A stretch of 64,000 nt of DNA, from assembly GCF_026000575.1 (NCBI RefSeq), contig NZ_AP026910.1:1178001-1242000 (forward strand), given 5' to 3'. The notes under the pieces were generated by a model. That model was not told the origin of the DNA, searched no databases, and was given only the letters and a program-made list of their open reading frames with translations. Source of the stretch: Rhodoluna sp. KAS3 (lineage in GTDB: Bacteria > Actinomycetota > Actinomycetes > Actinomycetales > Microbacteriaceae). The position numbers and the translations under genes are program-made. Positions 33,691-41,982 of the stretch are shown here, piece by piece (the stretch's first letter is position 1; each line of letters opens with the position of its first letter).

Positions 33691-34397
33691 TAGCTCAGCA
33701 GTTCCTCTGGGTCGAGCGGTTTGTGACCATCGGCTAGGGCTTGCTCTACGGCACTGCGAATCAACGGCCCGATTACCCCGCGAGGGTTTTCGATTCCAAC
33801 GTTTTCTAGCAATCCGATGGCCTGGTTCACAATCATCTTTGAGAACGAGTTAGCAACCGATACCGCCTCAAAATATGTCGCGCGGTCTGCCTCGGCAACA
33901 ACAATTGGCTCGGCGCCCATCTCAATGACCAAGGCCTGCGCAATCGGCAAGGCCACATTTGGCGCCGAGACCGCAAAGTAACTTTCGCGAATCTTGACCA
34001 GGTCCATGCTGGTTCCGGTAAAGGTCATGGCTGGGTGAATCGCCAGCGGAATCACTCCCGCGCCAGAGGCCGGATCCAAGACCGAGTATCCGTGCTCGCC
34101 GGCGGTGTGGGCCACCAACTGCCCCGCACGCCAAACACCCGCGGCAGCCAAGCCAGAAACCATAGGTGTAATTTGATCAGCCGGAATAGCTAAAACCACA
34201 AGGTCTGCCACGGCAATTAGGTCAGGGATAGCCAGCACCGGGACCTCTGGAATCAGTGCGTCTAGGCGCTCAAGATTTTGCGGGCTGGCGCTTGCCACAC
34301 CGATAAGGTTGTGGCCGGCTGAGGCCAAGGCCTGACCCAAGACAGCGCCAACTGGTCCAGCTCCGATGATTCCGACAGCCAGTCTTCCATTACTCAA
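33690..34397 (-). CDS. Rossmann-fold and DUF2520 domain protein
   Basis: This 235-residue protein has an N-terminal Rossmann motif (VGIIGAGPVGAVLGQALASA) and a C-terminal helical DUF2520 domain. It is related to NADP-dependent oxidoreductases of the ProC/6-phosphogluconate dehydrogenase fold. TTG 34397 overlaps the DUF3180 stop and has GAGGTGAA upstream; the longer frame would overlap DUF3180 by 80 bases. Position directly before panC is typical in actinobacteria (Rv3603c next to panC in Mycobacterium). A role in pantoate supply, such as ketopantoate reduction, is an attractive but unproven inference. Confidence 0.82.
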   Translation of the reverse strand: MSNGRLAVGIIGAGPVGAVLGQALASAGHNLIGVASASPQNLERLDALIPEVPVLAIPDLIAVADLVVLAIPADQITPMVSGLAAAGVWRAGQLVAHTAGEHGYSVLDPASGAGVIPLAIHPAMTFTGTSMDLVKIRESYFAVSAPNVALPIAQALVIEMGAEPIVVAEADRATYFEAVSVANSFSKMIVNQAIGLLENVGIENPRGVIGPLIRSAVEQALADGHKPLDPEELLS

Positions 34398-34894
34398 GCT
34401 GGATTCACCTCGGTGGTTGAACCAGCGCCTGCCGAGCCTGATTGACCGTCGCGGCCATCGTCGCGAATGCGGCAAACGCGCTCAATAACTATGCCGGCAA
34501 CCACCATCAAAATTGCACCGATGAGCGCAGCAAGATTTGGCCAGATTCCGGCGGGAATCACCGGCGAGGTTGCCTGTAACCAGACCACACCCGCGTGCCA
34601 ACCGGTAAAGATTGCACCTGAGATTGCGATGGCCTTGGCTAGCAGCACAACTCGGACTGCGTAAAACGGATTGAGCAGGGCGGCTGGCTTTGCCTTGGTT
34701 GCTCGCGCTCGACGGATCATGGGAATTGCAAATATGACCAGCAGGATGGCTACGGTTGGCAGGGTAAAAATCATGGTGAAAGCTGCAACCGGAACCTGGC
34801 CGCCGTTGGCAACAATTAGGCGGGGAACCAGGTAGCCCGCGGTAGCCGCCAAAACAGCCCAAGCCAAAAGGGTTTGAATTTTGGTCGGCTTCAT
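34394..34894 (-). CDS. DUF3180 membrane protein
   Basis: This 166-residue protein has about four membrane helices (for example TLLAWAVLAATAGYLVPRLI, FTLPTVAILLVIFAIPMI and AALIGAILMVVAGIVIERV). It matches the DUF3180 family, which in actinobacteria regularly follows folK. Function unknown. It overlaps folK by four bases (ATGA) and the next gene by four, so translation is coupled both ways. Confidence 0.85.
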   Translation of the reverse strand: MKPTKIQTLLAWAVLAATAGYLVPRLIVANGGQVPVAAFTMIFTLPTVAILLVIFAIPMIRRARATKAKPAALLNPFYAVRVVLLAKAIAISGAIFTGWHAGVVWLQATSPVIPAGIWPNLAALIGAILMVVAGIVIERVCRIRDDGRDGQSGSAGAGSTTEVNPA

Positions 34895-35388
34895 CTAACT
34901 AGCCAGACCTGATCTTTAATCGGCTCGGCCAGCTCTTTGACTGATCCGTATCCGGGCAAAACAGCGTCTGGTTCAAGCAGCGACCAAGGCACCAGCACGA
35001 ATGCGCGCTCAGAAGCGCGAGGGTGCGGGAGGGTCAACTCTTTGCCCACCTTGATCTCGTTGCCATAGGTGATGATGTCGATATCGAGGGTTCGCGAGCC
35101 CCAACGCTCAAGGCGAATTCGCCCGTGCTCGGTCTCGATTCGGCGAATCTCGTTTAGCAACTCTTTTGGTTTCAGGGTGGTCTCGATTCGAACCACTCCG
35201 TTTAGGTAGTTGGGTTTCGTTTCGTCCGTGCCGGCCTCGGTCAATGCCACCGATTCGACCAGCGGTGAGCAGAGAACGCCCTTGATACCCGGGGTTAGCG
35301 CCAGCGCTTTGAGTGCCGAGCGAATGGTCTTGCGGCGCTTACCGAGGTTTCCGCCCAATGCCAAAATTGCCTTTACCGGTTCAGCCAT
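34891..35388 (-). CDS. folK: 6-hydroxymethyl-7,8-dihydropterin pyrophosphokinase
   Basis: FolK transfers pyrophosphate from ATP to 6-hydroxymethyl-dihydropterin in folate synthesis. The 165-residue protein has the typical start ILALGGNLGKRRKTIRSAL, the pterin-binding KPNYLNGVVRIETTL and the ATP/metal-binding RTLDIDIITYGNE, then LPHPRASERAFVL. It is preceded by folB (three-base gap) and overlaps DUF3180. Confidence 0.95.
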   Translation of the reverse strand: MAEPVKAILALGGNLGKRRKTIRSALKALALTPGIKGVLCSPLVESVALTEAGTDETKPNYLNGVVRIETTLKPKELLNEIRRIETEHGRIRLERWGSRTLDIDIITYGNEIKVGKELTLPHPRASERAFVLVPWSLLEPDAVLPGYGSVKELAEPIKDQVWLVR

Positions 35389-35391
35389 GAC

Positions 35392-35811
35392 TTAGCCCTC
35401 ACTGCCAATTGCGCTGGCTTTGTCAAAACGGCGTTTGGCCTTGACGGTGACCGAAACATCTTGAAACTCATGATTAATTGGTGCGTTTGGTTTGTGCACT
35501 GTGATTTTTGCCTTGAGCACCGGGCTGGCTGGCCCTCCGAAATTTAGGGCCAGATCCAAAAGGCGCTGGGCCAAAGTCTCGATCAGGTCGACCGGCTCGT
35601 GCTTCACGTTCTCGATAATGGCCTCGGCCAACTCACCGTAGTGAACCGTGTTGCTCAGGTCATCGGTGATGGCAGCTTTGTGACCGGCAACCCAGATGGT
35701 CGCATCAATCAAAAACTCCTGGCCGTTTTCGCGCTCAAACTCAAACACCCCGTGGTGCGCAAAAACTTTGAGCCCGGTGAGCTTAATTTTGAACTGCTGA
35801 ACGGTGGCCAT
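35392..35811 (-). CDS. folB: Dihydroneopterin aldolase
   Basis: FolB cleaves dihydroneopterin to 6-hydroxymethyl-dihydropterin and glycolaldehyde. The 139-residue protein has the family start KIKLTGLKVFAHHGVFEFER and the conserved Glu-Leu-Ala segment VHYGELAEAII. DLIETLAQRLLDLAL and KAKITVHKPNAPI follow. The sequence AHHGVFEFE replaces the common GYHGVFEEE. It sits between folP and folK with a three-base gap on each side. Confidence 0.94.
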   Translation of the reverse strand: MATVQQFKIKLTGLKVFAHHGVFEFERENGQEFLIDATIWVAGHKAAITDDLSNTVHYGELAEAIIENVKHEPVDLIETLAQRLLDLALNFGGPASPVLKAKITVHKPNAPINHEFQDVSVTVKAKRRFDKASAIGSEG

Positions 35812-35814
35812 GAG

Positions 35815-36681
35815 TTAACTCTGCCCCTCTTCGCTGCCCTGGCGCAATGCCTCGACTACCGAGATTGCATCGCTGGTGGCAATTACGTTGTGCACACGTA
35901 CACCCCATATTTTGCGCTGCAGCAGGAGGGCGGTCAGAACCGCTGTCGCCAAATCTCTCCGGTTATTTGAAATCTCGGTAACCTCAGGCTCAAGACCTGG
36001 CTCAAGCGCACCGGCAATAAACCGTTTGCGACTTGCACCAACAAGAATCGGCAAATCCAACTTCTCAAGCTCGTCAAGACGGGCAACCAGCTGCCAGTTT
36101 TGCTGCATGTCCTTGGCAAAACCCAGACCCGGATCAATGATGATTTTGCTGCGCTTCACTCCAGCTGCAATCGCAGCATCCACCCGCGCCTGCAACTCAA
36201 TGGCAACCTCGCGAGCAACATCGATGTACTGGGCGTTGTTCTGCATCTCATCGCTAAAACCACGCCAGTGAGAAATGATGATTTTTGCTCCAGAGGCGGC
36301 AGCCAGGCCAAACATTTTTTCGTCGGCCAGGCCACCAGAAACATCGTTGATAATCGAGGCGCCAGCGGCAACAGATGCCAACGCGGTCGAAGCATTCATG
36401 GTGTCGATGCTGATCAACACATCGCGACGATCAATTTTCTGCAGCTCTTCAACGATTGCTTCGATGACCGGAATCACTCGCGCCAATTCGATCTCTGGGC
36501 TCACCCGAGCTGCACCCGGCCTGGTTGATTCGCCACCGATGTCGATAATGTTGGCGCCACCCATAATCAGCAGGCGGGCGTGATCCAGAGCTGACTCAAC
36601 TGAGGTGTATTCACCACCATCGCTGAATGAATCTGGCGTGACGTTTAGAACGCCCATTACGAGGGGCCGGTTGAAAGTCAT
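35815..36681 (-). CDS. folP: Dihydropteroate synthase
   Basis: FolP condenses the pterin pyrophosphate with p-aminobenzoate; it is the sulfonamide target. The 288-residue enzyme starts MTFNRPLVMGVLNVTPDSFS, followed by the pterin loop IDIGGESTRPGA, IDTMNASTAL, NDVSGG and IIIDPGLGFAKD. The start ATG 36681 is chosen by family start; the open frame to 36843 overlaps folE in another frame. It lies 13 bases after folE. Confidence 0.95.
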   Translation of the reverse strand: MTFNRPLVMGVLNVTPDSFSDGGEYTSVESALDHARLLIMGGANIIDIGGESTRPGAARVSPEIELARVIPVIEAIVEELQKIDRRDVLISIDTMNASTALASVAAGASIINDVSGGLADEKMFGLAAASGAKIIISHWRGFSDEMQNNAQYIDVAREVAIELQARVDAAIAAGVKRSKIIIDPGLGFAKDMQQNWQLVARLDELEKLDLPILVGASRKRFIAGALEPGLEPEVTEISNNRRDLATAVLTALLLQRKIWGVRVHNVIATSDAISVVEALRQGSEEGQS

Positions 36682-36694
36682 TTCGAAATCAATC

Positions 36695-37249
36695 TCACTT
36701 AGAGATGAGGCCCATGACCTCAGCGCGTGCGGCCGGCTCTGAATAGCAACCACGCGTTGCCATGGTGACGGTGTTTGCCTCAGGCTGGCGGGCGCCTCTA
36801 GAAACCACGCAGTGGTGACGGGCCTCAACGACCACAACCACACCCTTGGTACCTAACCCAGCCTCCAGCTCATCGGAAATCTGAGCGGTTAGATTCTCTT
36901 GCAATTGCGGGCGAGCAGCCAAAACCTCAACCAACTTAGGCAGGCGGCCAAGCCCAATCACTCGGTCGTCTGGCAGGTAGGCAATGTGAGCCACCCCGGT
37001 GAAGGGCAATAGATGGTGCTCGCACATCGAAACAAACTCAATGTCCTTGAGAATCACAACGTCGTTGTGCTCTGCTTCGAAAGTGTCTGACAGGGTCTCG
37101 CCGGCATCGGCACCCACGCCCTTGAAGAACTCCGCGTACGCCTCAGCCACCTTCTGCGGAGTCGCCAAAAGCTCACTCCGTGTTGGGTCTTCGCCGATGG
37201 CCTGAATCAGCTCAACGACTGCAGCTTTGATGCGCGCGGTGTCAACCAA
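36695..37249 (-). CDS. folE: GTP cyclohydrolase I
   Basis: FolE converts GTP to dihydroneopterin triphosphate, the first folate step. The 184-residue protein has the zinc-binding MCEHHLLPFTGVAHIAYLP and HHCVVSRGARQP segments of type IA. The start TTG 37249 has GAAGAG six bases upstream, within the end of ftsH, so it is coupled to ftsH. It is followed by folP, folB and folK. Confidence 0.96.
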   Translation of the reverse strand: MVDTARIKAAVVELIQAIGEDPTRSELLATPQKVAEAYAEFFKGVGADAGETLSDTFEAEHNDVVILKDIEFVSMCEHHLLPFTGVAHIAYLPDDRVIGLGRLPKLVEVLAARPQLQENLTAQISDELEAGLGTKGVVVVVEARHHCVVSRGARQPEANTVTMATRGCYSEPAARAEVMGLISK

Positions 37250-37252
37250 GGT

Positions 37253-39310
37253 TTACTCTTCGGTCTTCTTTGGTGCAGCCGGCTTGCGTGCTACTGGCTT
37301 CTTAGCTGCCGGTGCCTTTGGCGCCGCAGGCTTTTTAGCCGCAGGCTTGGCAGGCTTGGCAGCCTTTACCGCTGCAGCCTTAGCTACCTTGGCCTTCTCA
37401 GCTGACGAACCCTTTACCGGAATCTCGATTGGACCCTGCTTTGAAACAGGTCGGGTCTTCTTCGACAACCACTGTGGGCGAAGCGGCAACTTCTTAACCG
37501 GCTTGAAAATCACTGCGATGTCTTCAGCCTGAAGAGTCTCGCGCTCCATGAGCTCTTTTGCCATGGCGTCAAGAACCTTGCGGTTTAGGGTCAGTGCCTT
37601 GTAGGCCTCGTCGTGAGCAGCATCAAGAATTGCTCGGACCTCAGCGTCAATAAGCTGAGCGGTTGCCTCTGAGTACTCTCGAGCCTGAGCCATGTCGCGG
37701 CCAATGAAAACCTCGCCACCGCCGCCAAAGCTGATTGAACCCAACTGCGATGAGTAGCCGTACTTGGTGACCATCTCGCGTGCAATGTGAGTGGCTTTTT
37801 CGAAGTCATTCGAGGCACCCGTGGTTGGGTCGTGGAACACGATCTCTTCCGCAACGCGGCCACCCATTGCGTAGGCAATCTGGTCTAGCAGCTGGTTTCT
37901 TGAGACGCTGTAGCGATCTTCGAGTGGCAACACCATGGTGTAACCAAGTGCGCGACCGCGAGGCAAAATGGTGACCTTTGACACTGGGTCGCTGTGGTTT
38001 AGCGAAGCCGCAACCAAAGCGTGGCCGGCCTCGTGGTAGGCAGTGTTTAGGCGCTCTTTGTCTTGCATCAAGCGTGACTTCTTCTGCGGTCCACCGATAA
38101 CGCGGTCGATTGCTTCGTCAAGAGTGGCTGCTGAAATTTCTTTTTCGTTTTGGCGAGCAGTCAATAGAGCTGCTTCGTTCAATACGTTGGCTAGGTCGGC
38201 ACCGGTAAAACCTGGTGTGCGCCGAGCAACTGAGGCCATGTCAACGTCATCGGCAATTGGCTTGCCCTTGGCGTGAACCTTAAGAATCTGCTCGCGCCCG
38301 ATTAGGTCAGGAGCACCCACACCAATCTGGCGGTCAAAACGGCCCGGGCGCAAGAGAGCCGGGTCAAGGATGTCTGGGCGGTTGGTAGCCGCAATCAGAA
38401 TCACGTTGGTCTTTGAATCAAAGCCATCCATCTCAACCAAAAGCTGGTTTAGTGTCTGCTCGCGCTCGTCGTTACCGCCACCGATACCGGCACCGCGGTG
38501 ACGACCAACGGCGTCAATTTCGTCGACAAAGATAATCGCTGGAGCAGCCTGCTTGGCCTGGTCAAATAGGTCGCGAACTCGCGACGCACCAACACCGACA
38601 AACATTTCAACAAAGTCAGAACCTGAGATTGCAAAGAATGGCACACCGGCTTCACCGGCTACGGCCTTGGCAACCAAAGTCTTACCGGTTCCCGGAGGGC
38701 CATAGAGCAAAACACCGCGAGGAATCTTGGCGCCAAGCTTCTGGAACTTCTCTGGCTCCTGCAAAAACTCTTTGATTTCTTGTAGTTCTTCAAGGGCCTC
38801 GTCGGCTCCGGCAACATCGGCAAAGGTCTTGTTTGACTGCTCTTTGTTGATCAGCTTGGCCTTTGACTTGCCAAAGTTCATTACCTTGCTGTTGCCACCC
38901 TGAAGGCCAGACATCAAGAACCAGAAAATCAAACCGATGATGACAAACGGAAGCAGTGTGCCCAAAATCGCCAGGTACCACGGAGTGTTTTGCACATCAT
39001 CGTCGTAGCCCTTAGAGATAGAGGCGTTAGAAATTACCTCGATAACCTGGTCACCGCGAGCAGTGACGTAGTAGAACTGAACGTTCTTGCCATACTTGGC
39101 GTCTTCGTTGATCAGGGTTACGTCAACGCGCTGGTCGTTGCCCAGTACCTTGACCTGCTCAGCCTTGCCGCTCTCGATGAGCTCTAGGCCGTAGGCGGTG
39201 GTTACCTGCTTTACGCTGTTGCCGTTGATCATCGACGAACCGATGAGCAAGACCATCACAGCTACAAAGATCCAGACGAATGGACCACTGAGGATTTTCT
39301 TGAAGTTCAT
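37253..39310 (-). CDS. ftsH: ATP-dependent zinc metalloprotease FtsH
   Basis: FtsH is a membrane-bound AAA protease that removes misassembled membrane proteins and some regulators. The 685-residue protein has two N-terminal membrane helices ([17 protein letters not shown] and [20 protein letters not shown]), Walker A ([14 protein letters not shown]), Walker B ([11 protein letters not shown]), the second region of homology, and the zinc site HEAGH. The C-terminal 55 residues are a Lys/Ala/Pro-rich tail ([20 protein letters not shown]), longer than in E. coli and likely disordered. It is 25 bases after hpt. Confidence 0.96.
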   Translation of the reverse strand: MNFKKILSGPFVWIFVAVMVLLIGSSMINGNSVKQVTTAYGLELIESGKAEQVKVLGNDQRVDVTLINEDAKYGKNVQFYYVTARGDQVIEVISNASISKGYDDDVQNTPWYLAILGTLLPFVIIGLIFWFLMSGLQGGNSKVMNFGKSKAKLINKEQSNKTFADVAGADEALEELQEIKEFLQEPEKFQKLGAKIPRGVLLYGPPGTGKTLVAKAVAGEAGVPFFAISGSDFVEMFVGVGASRVRDLFDQAKQAAPAIIFVDEIDAVGRHRGAGIGGGNDEREQTLNQLLVEMDGFDSKTNVILIAATNRPDILDPALLRPGRFDRQIGVGAPDLIGREQILKVHAKGKPIADDVDMASVARRTPGFTGADLANVLNEAALLTARQNEKEISAATLDEAIDRVIGGPQKKSRLMQDKERLNTAYHEAGHALVAASLNHSDPVSKVTILPRGRALGYTMVLPLEDRYSVSRNQLLDQIAYAMGGRVAEEIVFHDPTTGASNDFEKATHIAREMVTKYGYSSQLGSISFGGGGEVFIGRDMAQAREYSEATAQLIDAEVRAILDAAHDEAYKALTLNRKVLDAMAKELMERETLQAEDIAVIFKPVKKLPLRPQWLSKKTRPVSKQGPIEIPVKGSSAEKAKVAKAAAVKAAKPAKPAAKKPAAPKAPAAKKPVARKPAAPKKTEE

Positions 39311-39335
39311 GATTGAGGCCTTGCCTCAGTCCTTT

Positions 39336-39887
39336 CTAGGAATAAACCGCTGGAGAAAGCACAGCCACGCCCTTTAGCGTGCGGTACTTCTCTGAATAGT
39401 CGAGGCCGTAGCCCACAACGAATTCATTCGGAATATCAAAACCTACGAGTGCGACATTTACTTCCACCTTTGCGGCAGCAGGTTTGCGCAACAATGCAAC
39501 AACCTCGACCGAGGCAGCACCGCGGGCTTCGAGGTTAGAGACCAACCAGCTGAGCGTCAGCCCTGAGTCGATGATGTCTTCGACGATGACCACGTGACGA
39601 CCTAGGACGTCAGCATCTAGGTCTTTGAGGATTCGAACCACACCAGATGAAACTGTTCCCGAACCGTATGAAGAGACGGCCATCCAGTCCATTGACACCG
39701 ATAGCTGCATGGCGCGTGAAAGGTCAGCCATGAACATGACGGCACCCTTTAGAACACCCACCAAGAGCACATCTTTGCCTGCGTATTTTGAGTCCAACTC
39801 GGCTGCCAATTCGGCAACTCGGGTGGCAATTTGTTCTTCGGTGACAAGCACCTCGGTGATTTCGTTAGCTACCTTCGAAAGGTCCAC
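39336..39887 (-). CDS. hpt: Hypoxanthine phosphoribosyltransferase
   Basis: Hpt salvages hypoxanthine or guanine with PRPP. The 183-residue enzyme has the PRPP-binding motif VVIVEDIIDSGLTLSWL and the flexible-loop region MAVSSYGSGTVSSG. The N-terminal LLVGVLKGAVMFMADL is typical. It starts directly after tilS (no gap), a standard tilS-hpt-ftsH order in Gram-positive bacteria. Confidence 0.95.
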   Translation of the reverse strand: MDLSKVANEITEVLVTEEQIATRVAELAAELDSKYAGKDVLLVGVLKGAVMFMADLSRAMQLSVSMDWMAVSSYGSGTVSSGVVRILKDLDADVLGRHVVIVEDIIDSGLTLSWLVSNLEARGAASVEVVALLRKPAAAKVEVNVALVGFDIPNEFVVGYGLDYSEKYRTLKGVAVLSPAVYS

Positions 39888-40901
39888 TTAGCAGGCTCCT
39901 GGTTTGAGGGTTTTAGTGGTCTTTAGGGTGATTGAATCACCCAGTCGTTCTACTCTAACGCCTGGCAGGGTCAGCGGTTTCTGCCCGTGCCACCGGTCAA
40001 CCAACTCGTCGACCGCCAAGATGTGTACTCGGGCAAAAGTTGGGGCCTCAAGTACCTCAAGCGCGCGGGCAACAACTCGGTGCCGAATCGCCAACGGCAA
40101 AGCCTTAAACCCAGCCACATCGATGTGAATTGCGTTTGATTTGGTAGCCACAATATCGGCGTAAGAGGCTTCAGCCAGCCTCGACAGAACTTCATCGTCT
40201 TCACGAAGCTGCTCGGCTGTGCGCACTAGCGCCTCGGCAATTCCCGGACCAATTTCTTGCTCTAGCTTTGGCAGCAGGTTTAGCCGCACACGCACTCGGG
40301 CGTAACGCGGGTCGTGATTCATCGGGTCAAGCCAAGGTTTTAATTCGCTATCGGCACAAAACCTCTGGGTGGTTTTTCGGCTGACTGAAAGCAGTGGGCG
40401 CAGGTAGCGACCCGAGTGCATGGCCATGCCGTTCAGTGACCTGGCGCCTGACCCGCGGGCTAGGCCCAGCAACACGGTCTCAGCCTGATCATCAAGAGTG
40501 TGGCCCAGCATAATGACCACGGCATCAAGCCTGGCAGCGGCTTCGTCGAGCGCACGGTACCTGGCAACCCGGGCGGCGGCCTCTGGCCCGCCAACTGTGC
40601 CGACTTCAACCGTTGCAACCTCAACCGGGTCAAGCCCCAACCCGGTCAGAATAAGAGCGGTGTCTTGAGCCACTCTTGCCGAGCCAGACTGCATTTGGTG
40701 GTCAACAATTACGGCACCCACCCGGATGCCCGCGCGCGGTCCCTCGAATGCCAAGGCTCCGGCGAGCGCAAGTGAGTCGGGCCCACCCGAACAAGCCACC
40801 AAGACCAACTGCCCTTTGGTGACCCCGGCCAACTCTAAAGATTCGCGCACCGCGCGACGAACATCGGCAATTGCCGGGGTCAAGCGCGGGCGTTCAGTCA
40901 A
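39888..40901 (-). CDS. tilS: tRNA(Ile)-lysidine synthetase
   Basis: TilS modifies C34 of tRNA(Ile) CAU with lysine so that it reads AUA. The 337-residue protein has the N-type ATP-pyrophosphatase loop VACSGGPDSLALAGALA and the conserved VDHQMQSGS, LGHTLDDQAETVLLGLARGS and YLRPLLSVSR. The C-terminal domain is short, as in actinobacteria. The start TTG 40901 has AAGAG seven bases upstream. It heads the minus-strand run and diverges from ppa. Confidence 0.93.
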   Translation of the reverse strand: MTERPRLTPAIADVRRAVRESLELAGVTKGQLVLVACSGGPDSLALAGALAFEGPRAGIRVGAVIVDHQMQSGSARVAQDTALILTGLGLDPVEVATVEVGTVGGPEAAARVARYRALDEAAARLDAVVIMLGHTLDDQAETVLLGLARGSGARSLNGMAMHSGRYLRPLLSVSRKTTQRFCADSELKPWLDPMNHDPRYARVRVRLNLLPKLEQEIGPGIAEALVRTAEQLREDDEVLSRLAEASYADIVATKSNAIHIDVAGFKALPLAIRHRVVARALEVLEAPTFARVHILAVDELVDRWHGQKPLTLPGVRVERLGDSITLKTTKTLKPGAC

Positions 40902-40974
40902 CAGTCACTCTTTTCGGTAATCTTTTAGAAGTCCTGCGAGATTTTCTCTCGCCTCAAGCCTATTTAGGAGAACC

Positions 40975-41463
40975 ATGGGTTACGAAGCAGTAATTGAGAT
41001 TCCTCGCGGAAGCCGCAACAAGTATGAGGTTGACCACGAGACCGGCCGCGTGCACCTAGACCGCGTTTTGTTTACTCCGTTTGTCTACCCGGTTGACTAT
41101 GGCTACTTCGACAAGACTCTCGGCGGCGACGGCGACCCGCTTGACGCTCTAGTCCTTCTTGAGTTCCCAGTGTTCCCAGGTGTTGTTGTGGATGTCCGCC
41201 CAGTTGGCGTATTGCCTATGGAGGATGACGGCGGCATTGACGAGAAGGTCATCTGTGTTCAGACTAAGGACCCACGCTGGGCCCACATCCAGGACATCAA
41301 CGATGTGCCAGAGCAGACCAAGAACGAGCTACTTCACTTCTTCTCTCACTACAAGGACCTAGAGCCAGGCAAGTGGGTAAAGGTTGGCGAGTGGCAGGGC
41401 AAGGACGTTGCAGAGCGTCTAATCAAAGAGGCTTACGAGCGCTTTGAGGCTCAGGGTCACTAA
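40975..41463 (+). CDS. ppa: Inorganic pyrophosphatase
   Basis: This soluble family I pyrophosphatase of 162 residues pulls biosynthetic reactions forward by hydrolysing pyrophosphate. The start is VIEIPRGSRNKYEVDHETG and the signature acidic motif is DGDPLDALVLLEFPVFPG. AGGAG lies six bases before ATG 40975. Its stop overlaps the converging SRPBCC gene by a few bases. Confidence 0.97.
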   Translation: MGYEAVIEIPRGSRNKYEVDHETGRVHLDRVLFTPFVYPVDYGYFDKTLGGDGDPLDALVLLEFPVFPGVVVDVRPVGVLPMEDDGGIDEKVICVQTKDPRWAHIQDINDVPEQTKNELLHFFSHYKDLEPGKWVKVGEWQGKDVAERLIKEAYERFEAQGH

Positions 41464-41963
41464 CTAGCCAAGAATTCATCGAGCTGGGCGAAGGTCGCTC
41501 CAAAGCCAATTCGCATCGACTCGACATTTGCGTAGAACAGCTCAACCTCGTGAGGTTGGGCGTTCAGCGGTGCACCTTCAAGGTGAATCAGGGTTTGATC
41601 GCCGTCTTCGACAAAGGTGAGGGTGTTGTAAACCTCAAGCGGCCAGTCCGGGTTTAGGTAGTGTCTTGCGCGCGCGCCAAATTCATCTGAGAAGTAATTG
41701 ATGAAGACAATTTCTTGGTGACGGTCAACGGTTAGGTAATCAAAGCCGCCCCACATTTCAAAGCGCTCTTGCGTGCCGTCTTCGTTCGACATCAGGTAGT
41801 GAAATTTGCCGCCAGGTTCAACATTGGCCTGCACCACGGTCAGCTTCAAACCCTGCGGGCCCCACCACTTCGCCAACTGATCGGCAATCGTCCAGGCATT
41901 CCAAACCACACCGATGGGTGCTTTGGCAATGTGTGAAATTCTCAGTGGCTCACGTTCAGTCAT
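41460..41963 (-). CDS. SRPBCC / AHSA1-like domain protein
   Basis: This 167-residue protein has the START/SRPBCC fold as in AHSA1-type proteins: HIAKAPIGVVWNAWTIADQL with the family WWGP motif next to it, then VEPGGKFHYLM and the late LTFVEDGDQTLIHLEG. Members bind hydrophobic ligands or act in stress and signalling; no specific function can be given. ATG 41963 is preferred over the frame open to 42038, because TATTCT lies exactly six bases before it (leaderless) and the extra residues overlap the next gene's end. Confidence 0.82.
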   Translation of the reverse strand: MTEREPLRISHIAKAPIGVVWNAWTIADQLAKWWGPQGLKLTVVQANVEPGGKFHYLMSNEDGTQERFEMWGGFDYLTVDRHQEIVFINYFSDEFGARARHYLNPDWPLEVYNTLTFVEDGDQTLIHLEGAPLNAQPHEVELFYANVESMRIGFGATFAQLDEFLAS

Positions 41964-41969
41964 GACCAG

Positions 41970-41975
41970 AGAATA
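41970..41975 (-). promoter_or_regulatory. -10 box of a leaderless promoter (SRPBCC gene)
   Basis: TATTCT on the minus strand, six bases before the ATG at 41963. Confidence 0.55.
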
Positions 41976-41982
41976 CAAGAAT

